A DNA stretch of 64,000 bases, from positions 18,166,001-18,230,000 of the forward strand of contig CM055607.1 in NCBI GenBank assembly GCA_029379385.1, given 5' to 3'. Numbering within the stretch: position 1 is the first letter of the stretch; each line of letters starts with the position of its first letter. A program made the position numbers and the translations under genes. The notes below the pieces were generated by a model. The model saw only the letters and a program-made list of their open reading frames with translations, had not been told where the DNA came from and ran no database searches. This document shows positions 33,093-45,267 of this stretch, piece by piece. The DNA comes from Quillaja saponaria (lineage: Eukaryota > Streptophyta > Magnoliopsida > Fabales > Quillajaceae).

Positions 33093-35390
33093 TGTCACAC
33101 CCTCGTATGAAGGCATCACTGGCTGGAAAAATGGGTAACCAAATTTTCGTAACCCTAATTTCAAATCAAGAAACACACATGATGCTTGACTAACAATAAT
33201 TAAAGAGGAAGTTTTTATCAACCAAAAATTTAGGCAAAGACGTATTTGATAAAACACATAACATTTTAACTAAAAATTTTGGCAAAGTTTTCCCGTAAAG
33301 TGGAATATGCCCAATAATACAAGCATATATACGCAGTTACACTCAACCAGTTAATAACAACAACAATATACTTAGAGGAGCTTAGCTCCAGTCATATCAT
33401 AAACAATAACCATTCGACTATCATACAAAACAAAAAACGACAACCCAAAGCCTAATGTGATTGCAAATTTCATCCTTTGGCTTCAAGTGTGCTATCTCGA
33501 ATGTATACCTTGCCACAATACAGTCGGCAAGTCATGATCTATCGGAGACGAATGCTGGTCTTTTGATACTAAAAAAAATTAACAACAAATGAGGTGTGAA
33601 TCATTAAGACTCAGTGAGCGAAAAATATACCTCAAGGGAACTAGCATTAACCAATGTATAAATAACACACATATATTAAATAATTTCAAGTAAACATTTC
33701 TCATATCATAATTCAATATTATACATACGTACATTTAGACAGCATAAAATTTAACAAATACAATTTATGTAATACACGAGATAACTAAATTAATCAAATT
33801 ATTAAGAGCACACAAATCAAACAAGACAATCAAAAAGACCAATTGGAGTAACTTAGTACCTGCACACTAATGACATAACTTACTCGAATATTTTAAATCA
33901 CATATCAAATAATCAAATCAAAGTATCATAGGCGCACTCAGATTCTATTTCGTACGTAAAAATAATTTCAGATAAAAATTAGTTTTATTGACACTTATCA
34001 AACACAAACAGAGTCATATGTCAAGCGTAATTCAAGTAATTCAATTATGACACTACACATTCTTATTTATCTCTATCAAACATATTCATTCAAATGCATA
34101 TAAACAATTAAACACATTAATCTAGCAACCAATGAATACGTTATCCACTCACAAAGCTTAAGGATTCGGTTAATTGTTCCTTCTAGCATATAAAGGTGTC
34201 GTATCCACAACACAATCTGGAGCTAAAAATCATAAATTCAATTATTGCTTAGTTTACCAATTCTATAGTTATAATTCCCTACTTGTATATTCAACTATTA
34301 AAGTTTATATAGTTCAATTCCTATGCATTTACTAAAAGTAAGTTTCTCATAAACATTTCATCAAACACCTTGAAGGCATGTTTTATTTAGTGTTTATGTA
34401 TGTGTGCGTATAAAACTTAAACTAATTACCTAAACTAATCAAGAACTTGAATTATACCTTTCTAACATGAATACAATTAAATTCCAAACTATCCTTTTCC
34501 AATTCATATGATCCTCCTCTATGTTTCTTGTTTTTCTTAACTTTTATTCATAACTAACTAATATTCTACATCTAATTCCTAACTAACTCACCAATCATCC
34601 AAAATTCCATATATATACAAAAGTAAACTAACAAAATTCCTAAAAGCAAGACTTGTTTACCTTAACTAAAACAATAACCAAGCTTTTTGTTAAGCTTCTA
34701 TACCTTTGTTGCCTTATCTTAATAAGTGGCCTACACCACACAAATAAACTGCATAGTTAAATGAAGAGCAGCTCACGGGTTGGGAAGTCTACTTGTTGCT
34801 GCCAATACACTTCACTCAAGTAAGGCTGTTGCAGGTTTTTGGTGGTGGTTGCAAGGTAAAGCAAGCCACGGACACCAAACTACTGCAAGGCAACTAGCCA
34901 AGACAAGCAAAATAGGGGACGTTGACGATCTTGGCTGCACTTTCCACCTAAGCCATCAACCAGCTGATACCACTCTACACAGAAGAAGGCAGCCACAACG
35001 TAGAAAGGGATGGAATTTATGGTTGCAAGGGAGGAGATACACAACAACACAAAGGAAAGCAAAATAGGGGATCCTTGAGAACTTAAGAGGTAGAACAGAA
35101 AAGGAAAGAAGAAGGCGGTGGAATAAAAAATGAGGGGAAAGAAAGGAAAGAAATAAAATATAAACAAAGTATATGATTAGGGTCAAAGTTAACCTTTAAT
35201 TTTGTGGTGTATAATTAACTTTAGATATATGTACATACATATATATTATAATTGTCTTTTAGTTTACTTTCTTTTTTATTTACCCACTTGTTGCACACAT
35301 CAATAAAATTTACACAATTTAATTTCAAGTTCCAAATTAACCAATAATGTGATGAAAATTAATTATCGCATGACATGTATATATACTTAT
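33093..35390 (-). repeat. 3' LTR of element Y (LTR A), truncated
   Basis: On the minus strand it ends GAGGGTGTGACA next to the attac duplication. Its U3 start is missing: similarity to the partner LTR stops after acatgtatatatacttat, where a TA microsatellite joins it to integrase sequence. It carries the conserved superfamily block near 33598 (gaatcattaagactcagtga). It shows roughly nine matches in ten to the partner LTR by eye. Confidence 0.85.
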
Positions 35391-35399
35391 ATATATATA

Positions 35400-35915
35400 T
35401 ATATATATAGATACAACTTAGCATACTGATGTGTTGAATATATGGTCTTCACCAGAAGGAAATGTGCGGATTTAGTCAATTGATCCACAATAATCCAAAT
35501 TGAATTAAAACCCTTAAGGATTTTAGAAAGTCCAATCACAAAGTTCATAGTAACTTTCTCCCATTTCCACGCCAGAATATCTAATCTTTTCAACGTTCCT
35601 GCAGGTTTCTCATGTTCAGTTTTCACTTGTTGGTACACTAAGCACCTAGAGACAAAATCAATTATGTCCCTCTTCATACCTTCCCACCAATAAAACTTCT
35701 TCAAGTCCTGATACATTTTGGAGGAACTAGGATGCATTACATAGGATAAACATTAAGACTCTTCAAGAATCTTATTTCTCAACTCAGGATCAGATAACAC
35801 AACTATACGATCATAATACCTTAGCACTCTTTCAAATCTCCTATTATGAGCTAATAGCACCCTCTGAGGAGATACTTCAAATCTAATCCCATCAGCCATG
35901 CATCTCTACAAATCT
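35400..35915 (-). pseudogene. Integrase fragment of element Y
   Basis: The zinc-binding N-terminus reads MHPSSSKMYQDLKKFYWWEG then RDIIDFVSRCLVYQQVK. The usual final Cys of the HHCC motif is Tyr here (CLVY). The core begins with KVTMNFVIGLSKILKGFNSI and the first catalytic Asp in WIIVDQLTKSAHFL. The coding sequence ends before the second Asp and the Glu, cut by the deletion at the TA tract. It cannot integrate DNA. Confidence 0.88.
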
Positions 35916-35923
35916 TTCATAAC

Positions 35924-37110
35924 TCAACTGTGACTAGCTGTCAAATAAAATAAACTACCCATTGACTTTCTACTCAGAGTATCCGCAATCACATTTACTT
36001 TACTCGGCTGATAAGAAATGGAACAGTAATAACCATCTAGCAACTTAATCCACCTATGATGCCTTAAATTCAATTCCTTCTGATCAAATATGTATTTAAG
36101 GCTTTTGTGATCCGTGAAAATCTCAAAAGTTTCACCATACAAGTAATGTCTCCAAATCTTCAATGCAAAAATCACTATAGCTATTTCAAGATCATGGGTT
36201 GGATAGTTCATCTTATGCTTCTTCAACTGTCTCGAAGCATACGCCATCATTTTACCATCCTACATCAAAACACATCCAAGTCTGATATAAGAAGCATCAC
36301 AAAACACCGCATACTTACTTGTACTTGAGAGGAGTGTAAGAACAAAAGGTAAAGACAAACAAGTCTTTAATTTTTGAAAACTTTCTTCACAAGCCATGAA
36401 CTAGACAAGCTTAATTCATTTCTAAGTCAATCAAGTCAAAAGAGTAGCAATATGGGAGAAATTCTCAAAGAACCTCTTGTAATATCTAGCCAAACCTAGA
36501 AAGCTTTGAATTTCAAATACATTTGTTGAACGTGACTAATTCTGGATTGTTTACATTTTCTTAGGATCTAACTAAATTCCTTTTTTAGAAATCACATGCT
36601 CGAGAAAAGTCAATTGATTTAACCAAAATTCACATTTAGAGAATTTACAATAATGCTTGTTTTTCCTAAGTGTTTGCAATATAATGTGAAGATGATTTTC
36701 ATGCTCTTCCTCACTTTGAAAATATACCAAGATATCATCAATAAAAACGATGACAAACTGGTCCAAGAAAGGCTTAAACACCATGTTTATCAGATCCATG
36801 AACAATGTAGGAGCATTAGTGAGCCCAAAATACATAACTAAGAACTCATAATGTCTATACTAGGTACAGAAAGCAGTCTTCGGAATGTCTTCCATCTTAA
36901 TCCGAAGTTGGTCATACCCTAAACGAAGATCAATCTTAGAAAAGTACTTAGTTGCCTGCAACTGATCAAATAAATCATTAATCCTAGGGAGAGGATATGT
37001 GTTCCTAATTGTGACTTTATTCAGTTACTGGTAACCAATGCATAGTCTAAACGAGCCATCATTCTTTTTAACAAAAAGGACAGGAGCACCTAAAGAGACA
37101 AACTGGGACA
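35924..37110 (-). pseudogene. Reverse transcriptase-RNase H of element Y, decayed
   Basis: The RT starts around 37100 (LFVKKNDGSFRLCIGY, then [17 protein letters not shown] and [15 protein letters not shown]). The best-kept part at 36835-36572 has [16 protein letters not shown] and the catalytic [12 protein letters not shown] degraded connection (SFLGLARYYKRFF) leads to RNase H at 36250-35924: [20 protein letters not shown], then [19 protein letters not shown], and the terminal ADTLSRKS. Stops between the segments rule out a working polyprotein. Confidence 0.87.
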
Positions 37111-37433
37111 AACAAATCCCTTATCCAACAAATCTTGCAATTGCACCTTTAGCTCCCTTAATTCTCTGGAAGCCATCCGACAGGGGGAATAGAGATCGGT
37201 TGAGTACCAGGTAACAACTCAATACCAAACTCTATCTCCTGCTCAAGAGGAGGTCCAAGAAGCTCTTTTGGAAACATGTCAAGGAATTACTTCACCACTA
37301 GAATTTGCTCCAAAGGAGGATACTCCAACTGAGTATTCCTAACATAAGCTAAATAAGCTTAATGCTTCTTCCTAATAAGCCGTCTAAGTTGAATAGCTAA
37401 AATTAAATCACAAAGAGCTTCACTTCAATCCCC

Positions 37434-37795
37434 TCAACAAACAAAAGTCAACTTCTCAGGAATACTGAACTTGACAGTCTTATCATGACAATCTATCACA
37501 ACATGATGGTTAGACAACCAATCCATGCTTAAAATCACATCGTACTCTAACATGTCCAGTATGATCAAGTTTACAAAACATACATCATCACCCATAACAA
37601 CCTCACAAGAAGGAATATACCGGTTTGCCAAAATAATTCCCTTAACGTAGTCAAAATAGCTAAAAGAACCTCGAGAGACTCAGATGCCCTCTTCACACAA
37701 GAGGCAAAATACAAAGATATAAAAGAATCATTAGCTCCATGATCAAACAATACTTTAGCACCAACTAAATAGAAAAATAATCTACTTGAAATCAT
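37434..37795 (-). pseudogene. Retropepsin-like protease of element Y
   Basis: VGAKVLFDHGANDSFISLYF corresponds to the gypsy aspartic protease active site. The usual D-S/T-G-A appears as DHGAN, keeping the Asp. A later stretch (VNLIILDMLEYDVILSMDWL) is the conserved GMDWL-type end, in another frame. The protease would cut the polyprotein. Confidence 0.8.
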
Positions 37796-37829
37796 GACAT
37801 TGGAAGCTTATCTTACACACTCAGGTAAG

Positions 37830-38140
37830 AAATTACCAGTGAAGGCTCTGCTGAACTTCGACCATGCAAGTGGGATAGGCTCTATCCGCCATTGCACGAA
37901 CATCTGTACCACTTGTATGCCACATCATGCAACTGATAACTAACTAGCTCAACAACATAAATGGGATCATACCCCAAAGTTACACATAGTTTGTCAAACT
38001 CCACCAAGAAAATATAGGGGTCCCTTGTAGGGTCCACACCCGAAAACCTCGATGCTGTATCTTTCGAAAATCACGCAACACCACAAACACTCCCTAATGT
38101 TGCTGAACTGGAAAAGAAGGGTTGCCTTTTGTTGAGGCTG
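37830..38140 (-). pseudogene. Gag remnant of element Y
   Basis: DPYIFLVEFDKLCVTLGYDP then VVELVSYQLHDVAYKWY matches the retrotransposon gag core. It is followed after a shift by a LHGRSSAEPSLVISYL-like remnant of the next helix. The rest of gag, including the CCHC knuckle, is missing, and the protease follows almost at once, so an internal deletion is likely. Confidence 0.7.
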
Positions 38141-38597
38141 AACATGAGGAATTGTAGAAGGCTGTGGTTGTGCTTGATGCTATTGAGCCAGAATCCCAAC
38201 TAAATCACCTATTGTCCTCTAAAGTTGGTCTAGTCCCTATACAAGCTGCTATAGGTCAGGACCTGGGGCTGTTGCTTGAGTTGGTTCATCATCTCTATCT
38301 TTACCTCTACCTCTGAATACTTGTACCTAGGATTAGTAGATCCCTGGTTAGAGCCAACATTCTACTGCCTTCCTTGGCCCACAACACGGCCGCTACATTG
38401 CATCATATCTAAAATAAACACAAATGATTTCAATTTACATTTATCATGTAAAGCAAAGGACAGTGCGCTAGGAAAAATCACAACTTGAAGTTTCAGGATG
38501 AATTGGGATGTATCACTGAGTCCACACACACCCCGGGTAACGTATGCAAACAAAGTAACAACATTCTACATATGCAATCACGGATCTCTAAACCTAG

Positions 38598-38609
38598 GCT
38601 CTGATACCA
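38598..38609 (-). promoter_or_regulatory. Primer binding site (initiator tRNA-Met)
   Basis: TGGTATCAGAGC on the minus strand is the standard sequence complementary to the 3' end of plant initiator methionine tRNA. It lies three bases (AGT) inside the end of the 5' LTR, so it fixes the LTR edge and the orientation. Confidence 0.93.
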
Positions 38610-38612
38610 ACT

Positions 38613-41600
38613 TATCACACACTATTACGAAGGCATGACTGGCTGGAGGAATAGGTAACCAAACTTCCGTAACCCTAATTTAAATCAAGAAACACACATA
38701 TGACGCTTGATTACCATTTATTAAAAAGGAAGGTTTTATTAACCAAAAATATAGATAAAGACATATTTGACAAAACACATAACACTTTCACTAAAAATTT
38801 TGACAGAAGTTCCCCGTAAGGTGGAATATGTCCAATAATATAAGCATATATACTTGGTTACACTCAACTAGTTGACAACAACAACAATATATTCAGAGGA
38901 GCTCCTCTCCAGTTATATCATAAACAATAACAATTCAACTATCATACAAAATAAAACACTAACCCTAACCCAAAGCCTAATATGATTGTAAACTTCATCC
39001 TTTGACTTTAAGTATGTGATCTCGAATGTATATCTTGCCACAATATAGTTAGCAAGTCAAGAATCTATCGGCAACGAATGCTGGTCTTCTGATACTAAAA
39101 CATAATAACAATAAACAATGAGTGAGTCATAAAGACTCAGTGAGCGAAAAATGTGCCTCAAGGGTACTAACATCAACCAATGAATAAAAAACACACATAT
39201 GTTAAATAATTTCAAGTAAACATTTCTCATATCATAATTAAATATTATACGTACGTACATTTAGACAAAAAATTTAACAAATATAATTTATGCAATATGC
39301 GAGATAACTAAATCAATCAAAGTATTTAGAGTACATAAATAAAAAAAGACAATCAAAAAGGCCAATTAGAGTTACTCAACACCTACACACCAATCACATA
39401 TCCTCTTTAGGACATTTTCGCTACCGCACAGGAAGAGTATACTCGTTTCATATCCATCATCGGGGCTAATTTACTTGAATATTTTAAATCACATATCAAA
39501 TAATCAAATCAAAGTATCCTAGGTGCACCGGGATTCTATTTTGTATGTAAAAATCATTTCAGATAAAAATTAGTTTATTAGGCCCTTATTAAACACAAAC
39601 AAAGTCACATGTCAAGCGTAATTCAAGTAACTCAATTATAACACTACACATTCTTATTATCTCTATAAAAATATATTCATTCAAATACACATTAACAATT
39701 AAACACATTAATCTAGCAACCAAAGAATACGTTATCCACTTACAAAGCTTAAGGATCTGGTTCGTGGTTTCGTCTAGAGTTCAATGGTGTCGAATATATC
39801 CAAGACACGATCCAAATCTGAAAATCATAAATTCAATTATTACCTAGTTTATCAATTCTATAATTGTATTCCCTACTTGTTTATTTAAGTATTAAAGTTT
39901 TTATAGTTCAATTTCTATGTATTTACTAAAAGTAAGTTTCTCATAAATATTTCATCAAACACCTTGCAGGCATGTTTTATTTTAGTGATTGTGTATATGT
40001 GTATATATATATACACCTCCTAATAAAATCAACACAATCTCATAAATTTTTATATTACTCATGTTCCAATTATTGAATTAAACTTAAACTAATTACCTAA
40101 AATTAATCAAGAACTTGAATTATACCTTCCTACCATGAATACAATTAAATTCCAAACTATCCTTTTCCAATTCATATGATCCTCCTCTATGTTTCTTGTT
40201 TTTCTTAACTTTTATTCATAACTAACTAATATTCTACATCTAATTCCTACTAACTCACTAATCATCTAAAATTCCATATATATACAACAAGTAAACTAAC
40301 AAAATTCCTAAAAGCAAGATTTGTTTACCTTAACTAAAACCATAACCAAGCTTTTTGTTAAGATTCCATACCCTTTATTTCTTATCTCAATAAGTAGCTA
40401 ACACCACACAAATAAATTGCATAGTTGAATGAAGAGTAGCTCACTAGTTGGGAAGACTACTTGCTGCTGCTAACCCATTTCACTCAAGCAAGGCTGTTGC
40501 AGGTTTTTGGTGGTGGCTGCAAGGTAAAGGAAGCCATGGTTAGCTACACTAAACTACTGTAAGGCAACCAGCCAAGACAAACAAAATAGGGGACGTTAAT
40601 TGTCTTAGCTGCACCATCCACCCGAGCTACTAATCAGTTGATATCACTCTACAAAGAAGAAGGCAGCCATGACCAAGAAATGAATGAAATTTATGGCTAC
40701 AAGGGAGGAGATACACCACAACACAAAGGAAAGCAAAACAAGGGAACTTTGAGAACTGGAGAGGTAGAACAGAAACTAAAATAAAAACAACGTATATGTT
40801 TTGGTTCAAAGTCAACCTTTAATTTTGTGGTGTATAATTAACTTTAGATATATATATATATATATATATTATAATAGGTGCTCTAGTTTACTTTCTTTTT
40901 TATTTACCCACTTATTGTACATAACAATAAAATTTACAAAATTTAATTTCAAGTTCCAAATCTATCACACTCCTAAAAGAAGACATGATTGGCAGAAAGA
41001 ATAGATAACTAAACATCCGTAACCATGACTTTATCACAACTAAACACATCTGACTCTTGAACACTTATAGTTAAAAACAAAGAAAATTTTGTTGAATTAA
41101 ATTAAAAAAATAAACTTGTTATTGAATACATAACATTTAACTAAAAATTTGGCAAAGGTTCCCTATAAAGTGGAACATGCCTGATAATACATAGATGTAT
41201 GAACTGGTTACTAACAACTAGTAACCAACAGTACCAATATACACAAAGGAGCTCAGCTTCAATCAGTATATTAACACTTAGAGCTAAACCCTAACAATCA
41301 ATAAACTTAAAGCCTAACGTGATTACAACTTCATTCTTTGGCTATAAGTGTGTGATTCCAGAGTATACCTTATCACAATGCTGTCAGTAAGTCACAAATC
41401 CCTATGCTACAAGCACTGATCTGCTAATACTAAAAAAAAAATGGAGGAGAGTGTGAGTCACAAGGACACATTGAGCAAAAAACGTACCCTAAGGGTATCA
41501 ACATCAATCAAAGCATAAAGAACACATCTAAATTAATCTATGTAACTATGTTTCATATCTTAATTTAACGGTACACGTACGTACATATAATTACCATAAA

Positions 41601-44010
41601 ATCATGTAATCACAACTTACACAATGCACAAGATAAGTACATTAATCGGAATGTTCAGAAATCATAATTCAAACAAACCAATCAAAATTCTCAAAGCACA
41701 TAAAGGGCTAATTAGAGTAACTCAGCCCTACACAACAAATATCTTTCCCACATGATAGTTTTGTGCTCACATAACAAATTTATTCTCTGTAAATAATCTA
41801 TCCCACCGGGGCTAAGTACTCAATCTTTTTAAATCACTTATCAAATTAGAATATCAAATTAGAATATCCTAGGTGCACTTGAGTTCTAATTCAGAAGTAA
41901 AAACCAATTAGGAAAAAAATTTCATTTGATTGGCCCTTATCAACCACAAACAATTTCACATATTAAACATAATTCAAACAACTCAAATTAAACATCACTT
42001 ATTCTAAAATATCGCTAAATATAAACAACTTTATTCAAATACACATAAACAATTGTACTTATTTATCTAGCACCAAAGAGCACGTAATCTACTCACAAAG
42101 TTCAAAAATGTGGTTTGTCATTCCGTTTAGTATGCGAGGGTGTCGGAATATTTTCGATACGGTTCGGAGCTAAAAATCATCAATTCATATGTTACTTAGG
42201 GAAATCATTTTATTTCCTTAAATGTATATGCATGTATATATATACATGCACCAAGAAATTTTATATAACTCACTAATTTAACTTTATTTGTTCACTAATT
42301 ATTAAATTTAATGTGAATACAATTAATTCTCATGTTTTCTAATTAACTATTTAATTAATGAAATTCATGTGAATCAATTCCTATGCATACTCTAACATTT
42401 AAATTTTCTTAAGCATGTCATTGAATACTTAACATGCATATTTTAGTCTAACTCATATGTATGTGTTTACATATATAAATATATAATTCCCAATATCATC
42501 AACATAATTCAATTAACCCATATATTACTCATGTTCCAATTATAGAATTCAATTTAAATCAATTACCTAGAATTAATCAACTATTTGAATTTTATATTCT
42601 CTACCATGCATAAAATTAATTTCCAAGCTTTCTCCTTCCAATTCACATAATCAACATCTAGGTTTCTTGTTTTTCTTAATTTTTATTCACCATCATCTAA
42701 TATCCTACATGAAGCTCCTAGCTAACTCACTAATCATCTAGAATGTTATATATAAGTAACAAGTAAACCAATAATTCCCTACAACTATATTCATCTTAAA
42801 ACTTCATACCACTTGCTTCCCAATTCCTAATTCCACTCTTAATCATACCTAAATAATTCTATAATTAATTAACATTAAATAATAAGAATAAATTCCTATG
42901 AAAATAATTTGAATGATTGAAAGTAGAAATTATCCCTTCCATGTGAAGGTAGGAACACAAGGCAAAACTATTGCGTTTTGTCTTTGTTGGCCATGTAGCT
43001 CCCAGCTGTCTTGGCCGAGAAAGAGCAAGATAGATGTTGTTGCTACAAAGGATGAAGCAGGGCAACTGTAAAGGGATAGCAGAACAGAGGAGGATGAGAA
43101 AGGGGGAGGCTACTGTCTACAGCAATCCAAGCTGTTTGACAGCTTCAAACTCCACCAAATCAAACTCTCATAGCCAATAAATCAAGAGGACAAAGTAGCT
43201 CGCAACCTTGTTGAATTTGGCTGCAATAAAATGGGGTTTACAATTAGGAAAGGAAACAATCTGTCATGGCTGGATGGTGGTTATATTTGCTGCCGTAGCC
43301 AAACACATCTACACAACAATAGAAGAAAAGGGAAGAAAGTATACTTTTGCTGCAAGGAAGGTGACCAAAACAAGGAGTAAAAACAACAAGCAAAATAATA
43401 CAAAACAGAAAATAGTAGCTTCAGGTAACAAGGGAACTAAATTGAACAATGGAGAGGTGATGGAGGAATATAAAATAAAGGAAAGAAGAGAAAGAGATAA
43501 AGACAAAAAGGTTTAGTCAAGGTCAATAATGTTAAATTTGTGGTGTAGATTAATCTAGTAGTGTATATATATATAGCACCACTATTTTCTAGTTTATTCT
43601 TTTATTTAAGCACTTATTTATATATTTTTTTCCTTAAAATTTACACAATTTAAATTTCAACTTTTTAAAATTAACTAATAATATGGTGAAAATTAATTTC
43701 CTAATTACATGCATAAATATATAAGTGTTTGTTTATTTTAATTTCACTTCGTATAAACTTTTATCCACCTAATTACAATAAGTTACGTATAATTCTAAAA
43801 CATATTTAAAAAAAAATAAAAAAATGTCGGGTTAAGAAAAAAATCAACCAATAATGTGTTGAAATTTAATTCTCATATTACATGTATATATACTTATGTA
43901 AAAGTATTCATTTACTTACCTTTTACTTTGTGTAAAATTTTATTTACTTAATCACGACAAATTATGTACAACCATTCCAAAGCGTACGTTAAAATATTGG
44001 GGTTATAACA
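38613..44010 (-). repeat. 5' LTR of element Y (LTR B), split by solo LTR C
   Basis: The LTR consists of 38613-40962 plus 43846-44010. On the minus strand it starts TGTTATAACCCCAATATTTT and ends GTGTGATA before the PBS. Removing 40963-43840 and one aaatc copy restores a continuous match to LTR A across the junction (ttccaaat, then aaccaataatgtg). Total LTR length is about 2.5 kb. Confidence 0.88.
40963..43840 (-). mobile_element. Solo LTR C nested in LTR B
   Basis: A 2.9-kb LTR of the same superfamily but clearly different from A and B. It starts tatcacactcc on the plus strand. At the right it reaches atgtcgggttaagaaaa, a worn form of the usual ...gggttataaca terminus. Perfect 5-bp duplications aaatc stand at 40958-40962 and 43841-43845. 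It has no internal region. An open stretch at 43208-43516 inside it looks like chance, not a gene. Confidence 0.87.
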
Positions 44011-44015
44011 ATTAC

Positions 44016-45267
44016 AATATAAATATATATTTGTGTCTGCATATTAGTCATATGCGTCTGCCTAAGGCAGGTGGCTATGATTCAAACACAAATAGTTATC
44101 TACGTCATGTGCAGAAAATTTTACATCGTTATTGAGTCTACATTCTATGTCTGGGATATAGATATAGATATGCAAACGCTTATAGTATTTGTGTTTGTGC
44201 AAATGCAAATAATATTTTTTGAGTTTAGGGTATTTGTGTCAATTTATCTGTGTTTGGATGCAAATGTAGATAACTATCTGTGACAATATAAGTATCTTAG
44301 TATGCAATGTGCAAACATAGATACTAATTTTTCTTATAGTTCTCGCACCACTAGTTGTATATTTTTATTAATTTAAGTGTTTCTATTATTTCATAAATTA
44401 ATCATTTTGTGTTTATTGGAAGCTATCCATTTAATTTGTAACAATTGGAATAAATAGAAATTGGTCGATTATACTTATAAGTAAATTAATTTACCCAAAG
44501 CTAGCCATAAATTTTTCTTATTTCATTTGAGATTTAGTATATGGCTATATTTTGTTTGAGTTAATGTAATAAATATTTAAGTTGTCTAAGTGCTAATAAA
44601 GTTATTATTTCATTTGAGAGATCAAATGTTTTAATCTCTTCATCCCAATTTTATATGAATTATATAATATACTATTAATAGATATAGATTTGTTAAAATT
44701 TCGTTACAAAATTTATTATTTGCTTATAACAAGTAAATTTACTATCTATGAATATAGATTTCTTAAATATTCGTTACAAAATATATTATTTAATCATAAC
44801 AAGTAAATTACACACGTTTGGTGGCTGTCAATGACAGCATTTACACAAATATTTGAGACGAAAATGAATTACAATTTTGATTTTATTGTCTACCTAAAAT
44901 ATTTGAGTATATGACTCTAGTTGATTCTCATTTCCTTAAGAAAAAGGTGGTAAGTAAAATTTTCATTCTAAAATGTAGGCTAAACTAAAAACTAGAATCT
45001 AATACATAATTCTCAATTCCTAATTTAATTCTTTACAATCTAACAATATATTTAACAAAAAAAGAAAAAGAAAAAGCAACCAAAACTATGAACATGCACC
45101 CTTTTGATTAGGAAAAAAAAAAAACAAAAAACATTTTGGAGCACCCAATCCCTAAGCTGAAAGTATGTTATCTTTATACTTTTATAATGTACTTCAAGGA
45201 TATCAAAATAGTTTATCTTTATTTCAATTTATAGTTATTTCAAAATATATTTTTTATTTTTATTTTT
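44016..45267. other. Spacer between the two gypsy elements
   Basis: No gene or transposon domain. It is AT-rich, with a region at 44030-44340 made of short related phrases (gcaaatgcaaat, gatatagatatagatatgcaaac, atgcaaatgtagata) and a weak inverted pair (atagttatctac at about 44092, gtagataactat at about 44266). It ends in a T-run that is the insertion site of the next element. Confidence 0.5.

Larger units (their letters stand above)
33093..44010 (-). mobile_element. Ty3/gypsy chromovirus-like element (element Y) with nested solo LTR
   Basis: A minus-strand element. The 5' LTR is on the right (38613-44010, itself split by solo LTR C). The PBS, gag, PR, RT, RNase H and a truncated integrase lie between, and the 3' LTR is on the left (33093 to about 35390). 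Perfect 5-bp target-site duplications attac stand at 33088-33092 and 44011-44015. The two LTRs are clearly a pair by sequence. A deletion, joined at a (TA)n tract near 35385-35410, removed the end of the integrase, the polypurine tract and roughly the first 115 bases of the 3' LTR. All genes are broken. Domain order and integrase sequence place it in the gypsy chromovirus group (Tekay/Del-like). Confidence 0.9.

Noticed and set aside
34780..35186. Opposing 95-codon ORFs
   Set aside because: Both fall in LTR A, and the equivalent positions in LTR B are closed.
38598..38609. tRNA-Met gene fragment
   Set aside because: This is the 12-base primer binding site of the retrotransposon; no cloverleaf surrounds it.
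43208..43516. A 102-codon plus-strand ORF, lysine-rich at its end
   Set aside because: It lies wholly inside solo LTR C, has no recognised domain, and the corresponding parts of other LTRs are not open.
40963..44010. Three-LTR array produced by unequal recombination in element Y
   Set aside because: The aaatc duplications and the continuity of LTR B across the gap show that C is a separate solo LTR inserted into B; no recombination array is needed.
44086..44282. Small foldback MITE
   Set aside because: Only about 12-17 bases of the arms match, the ends are undefined, and no TSD is visible.
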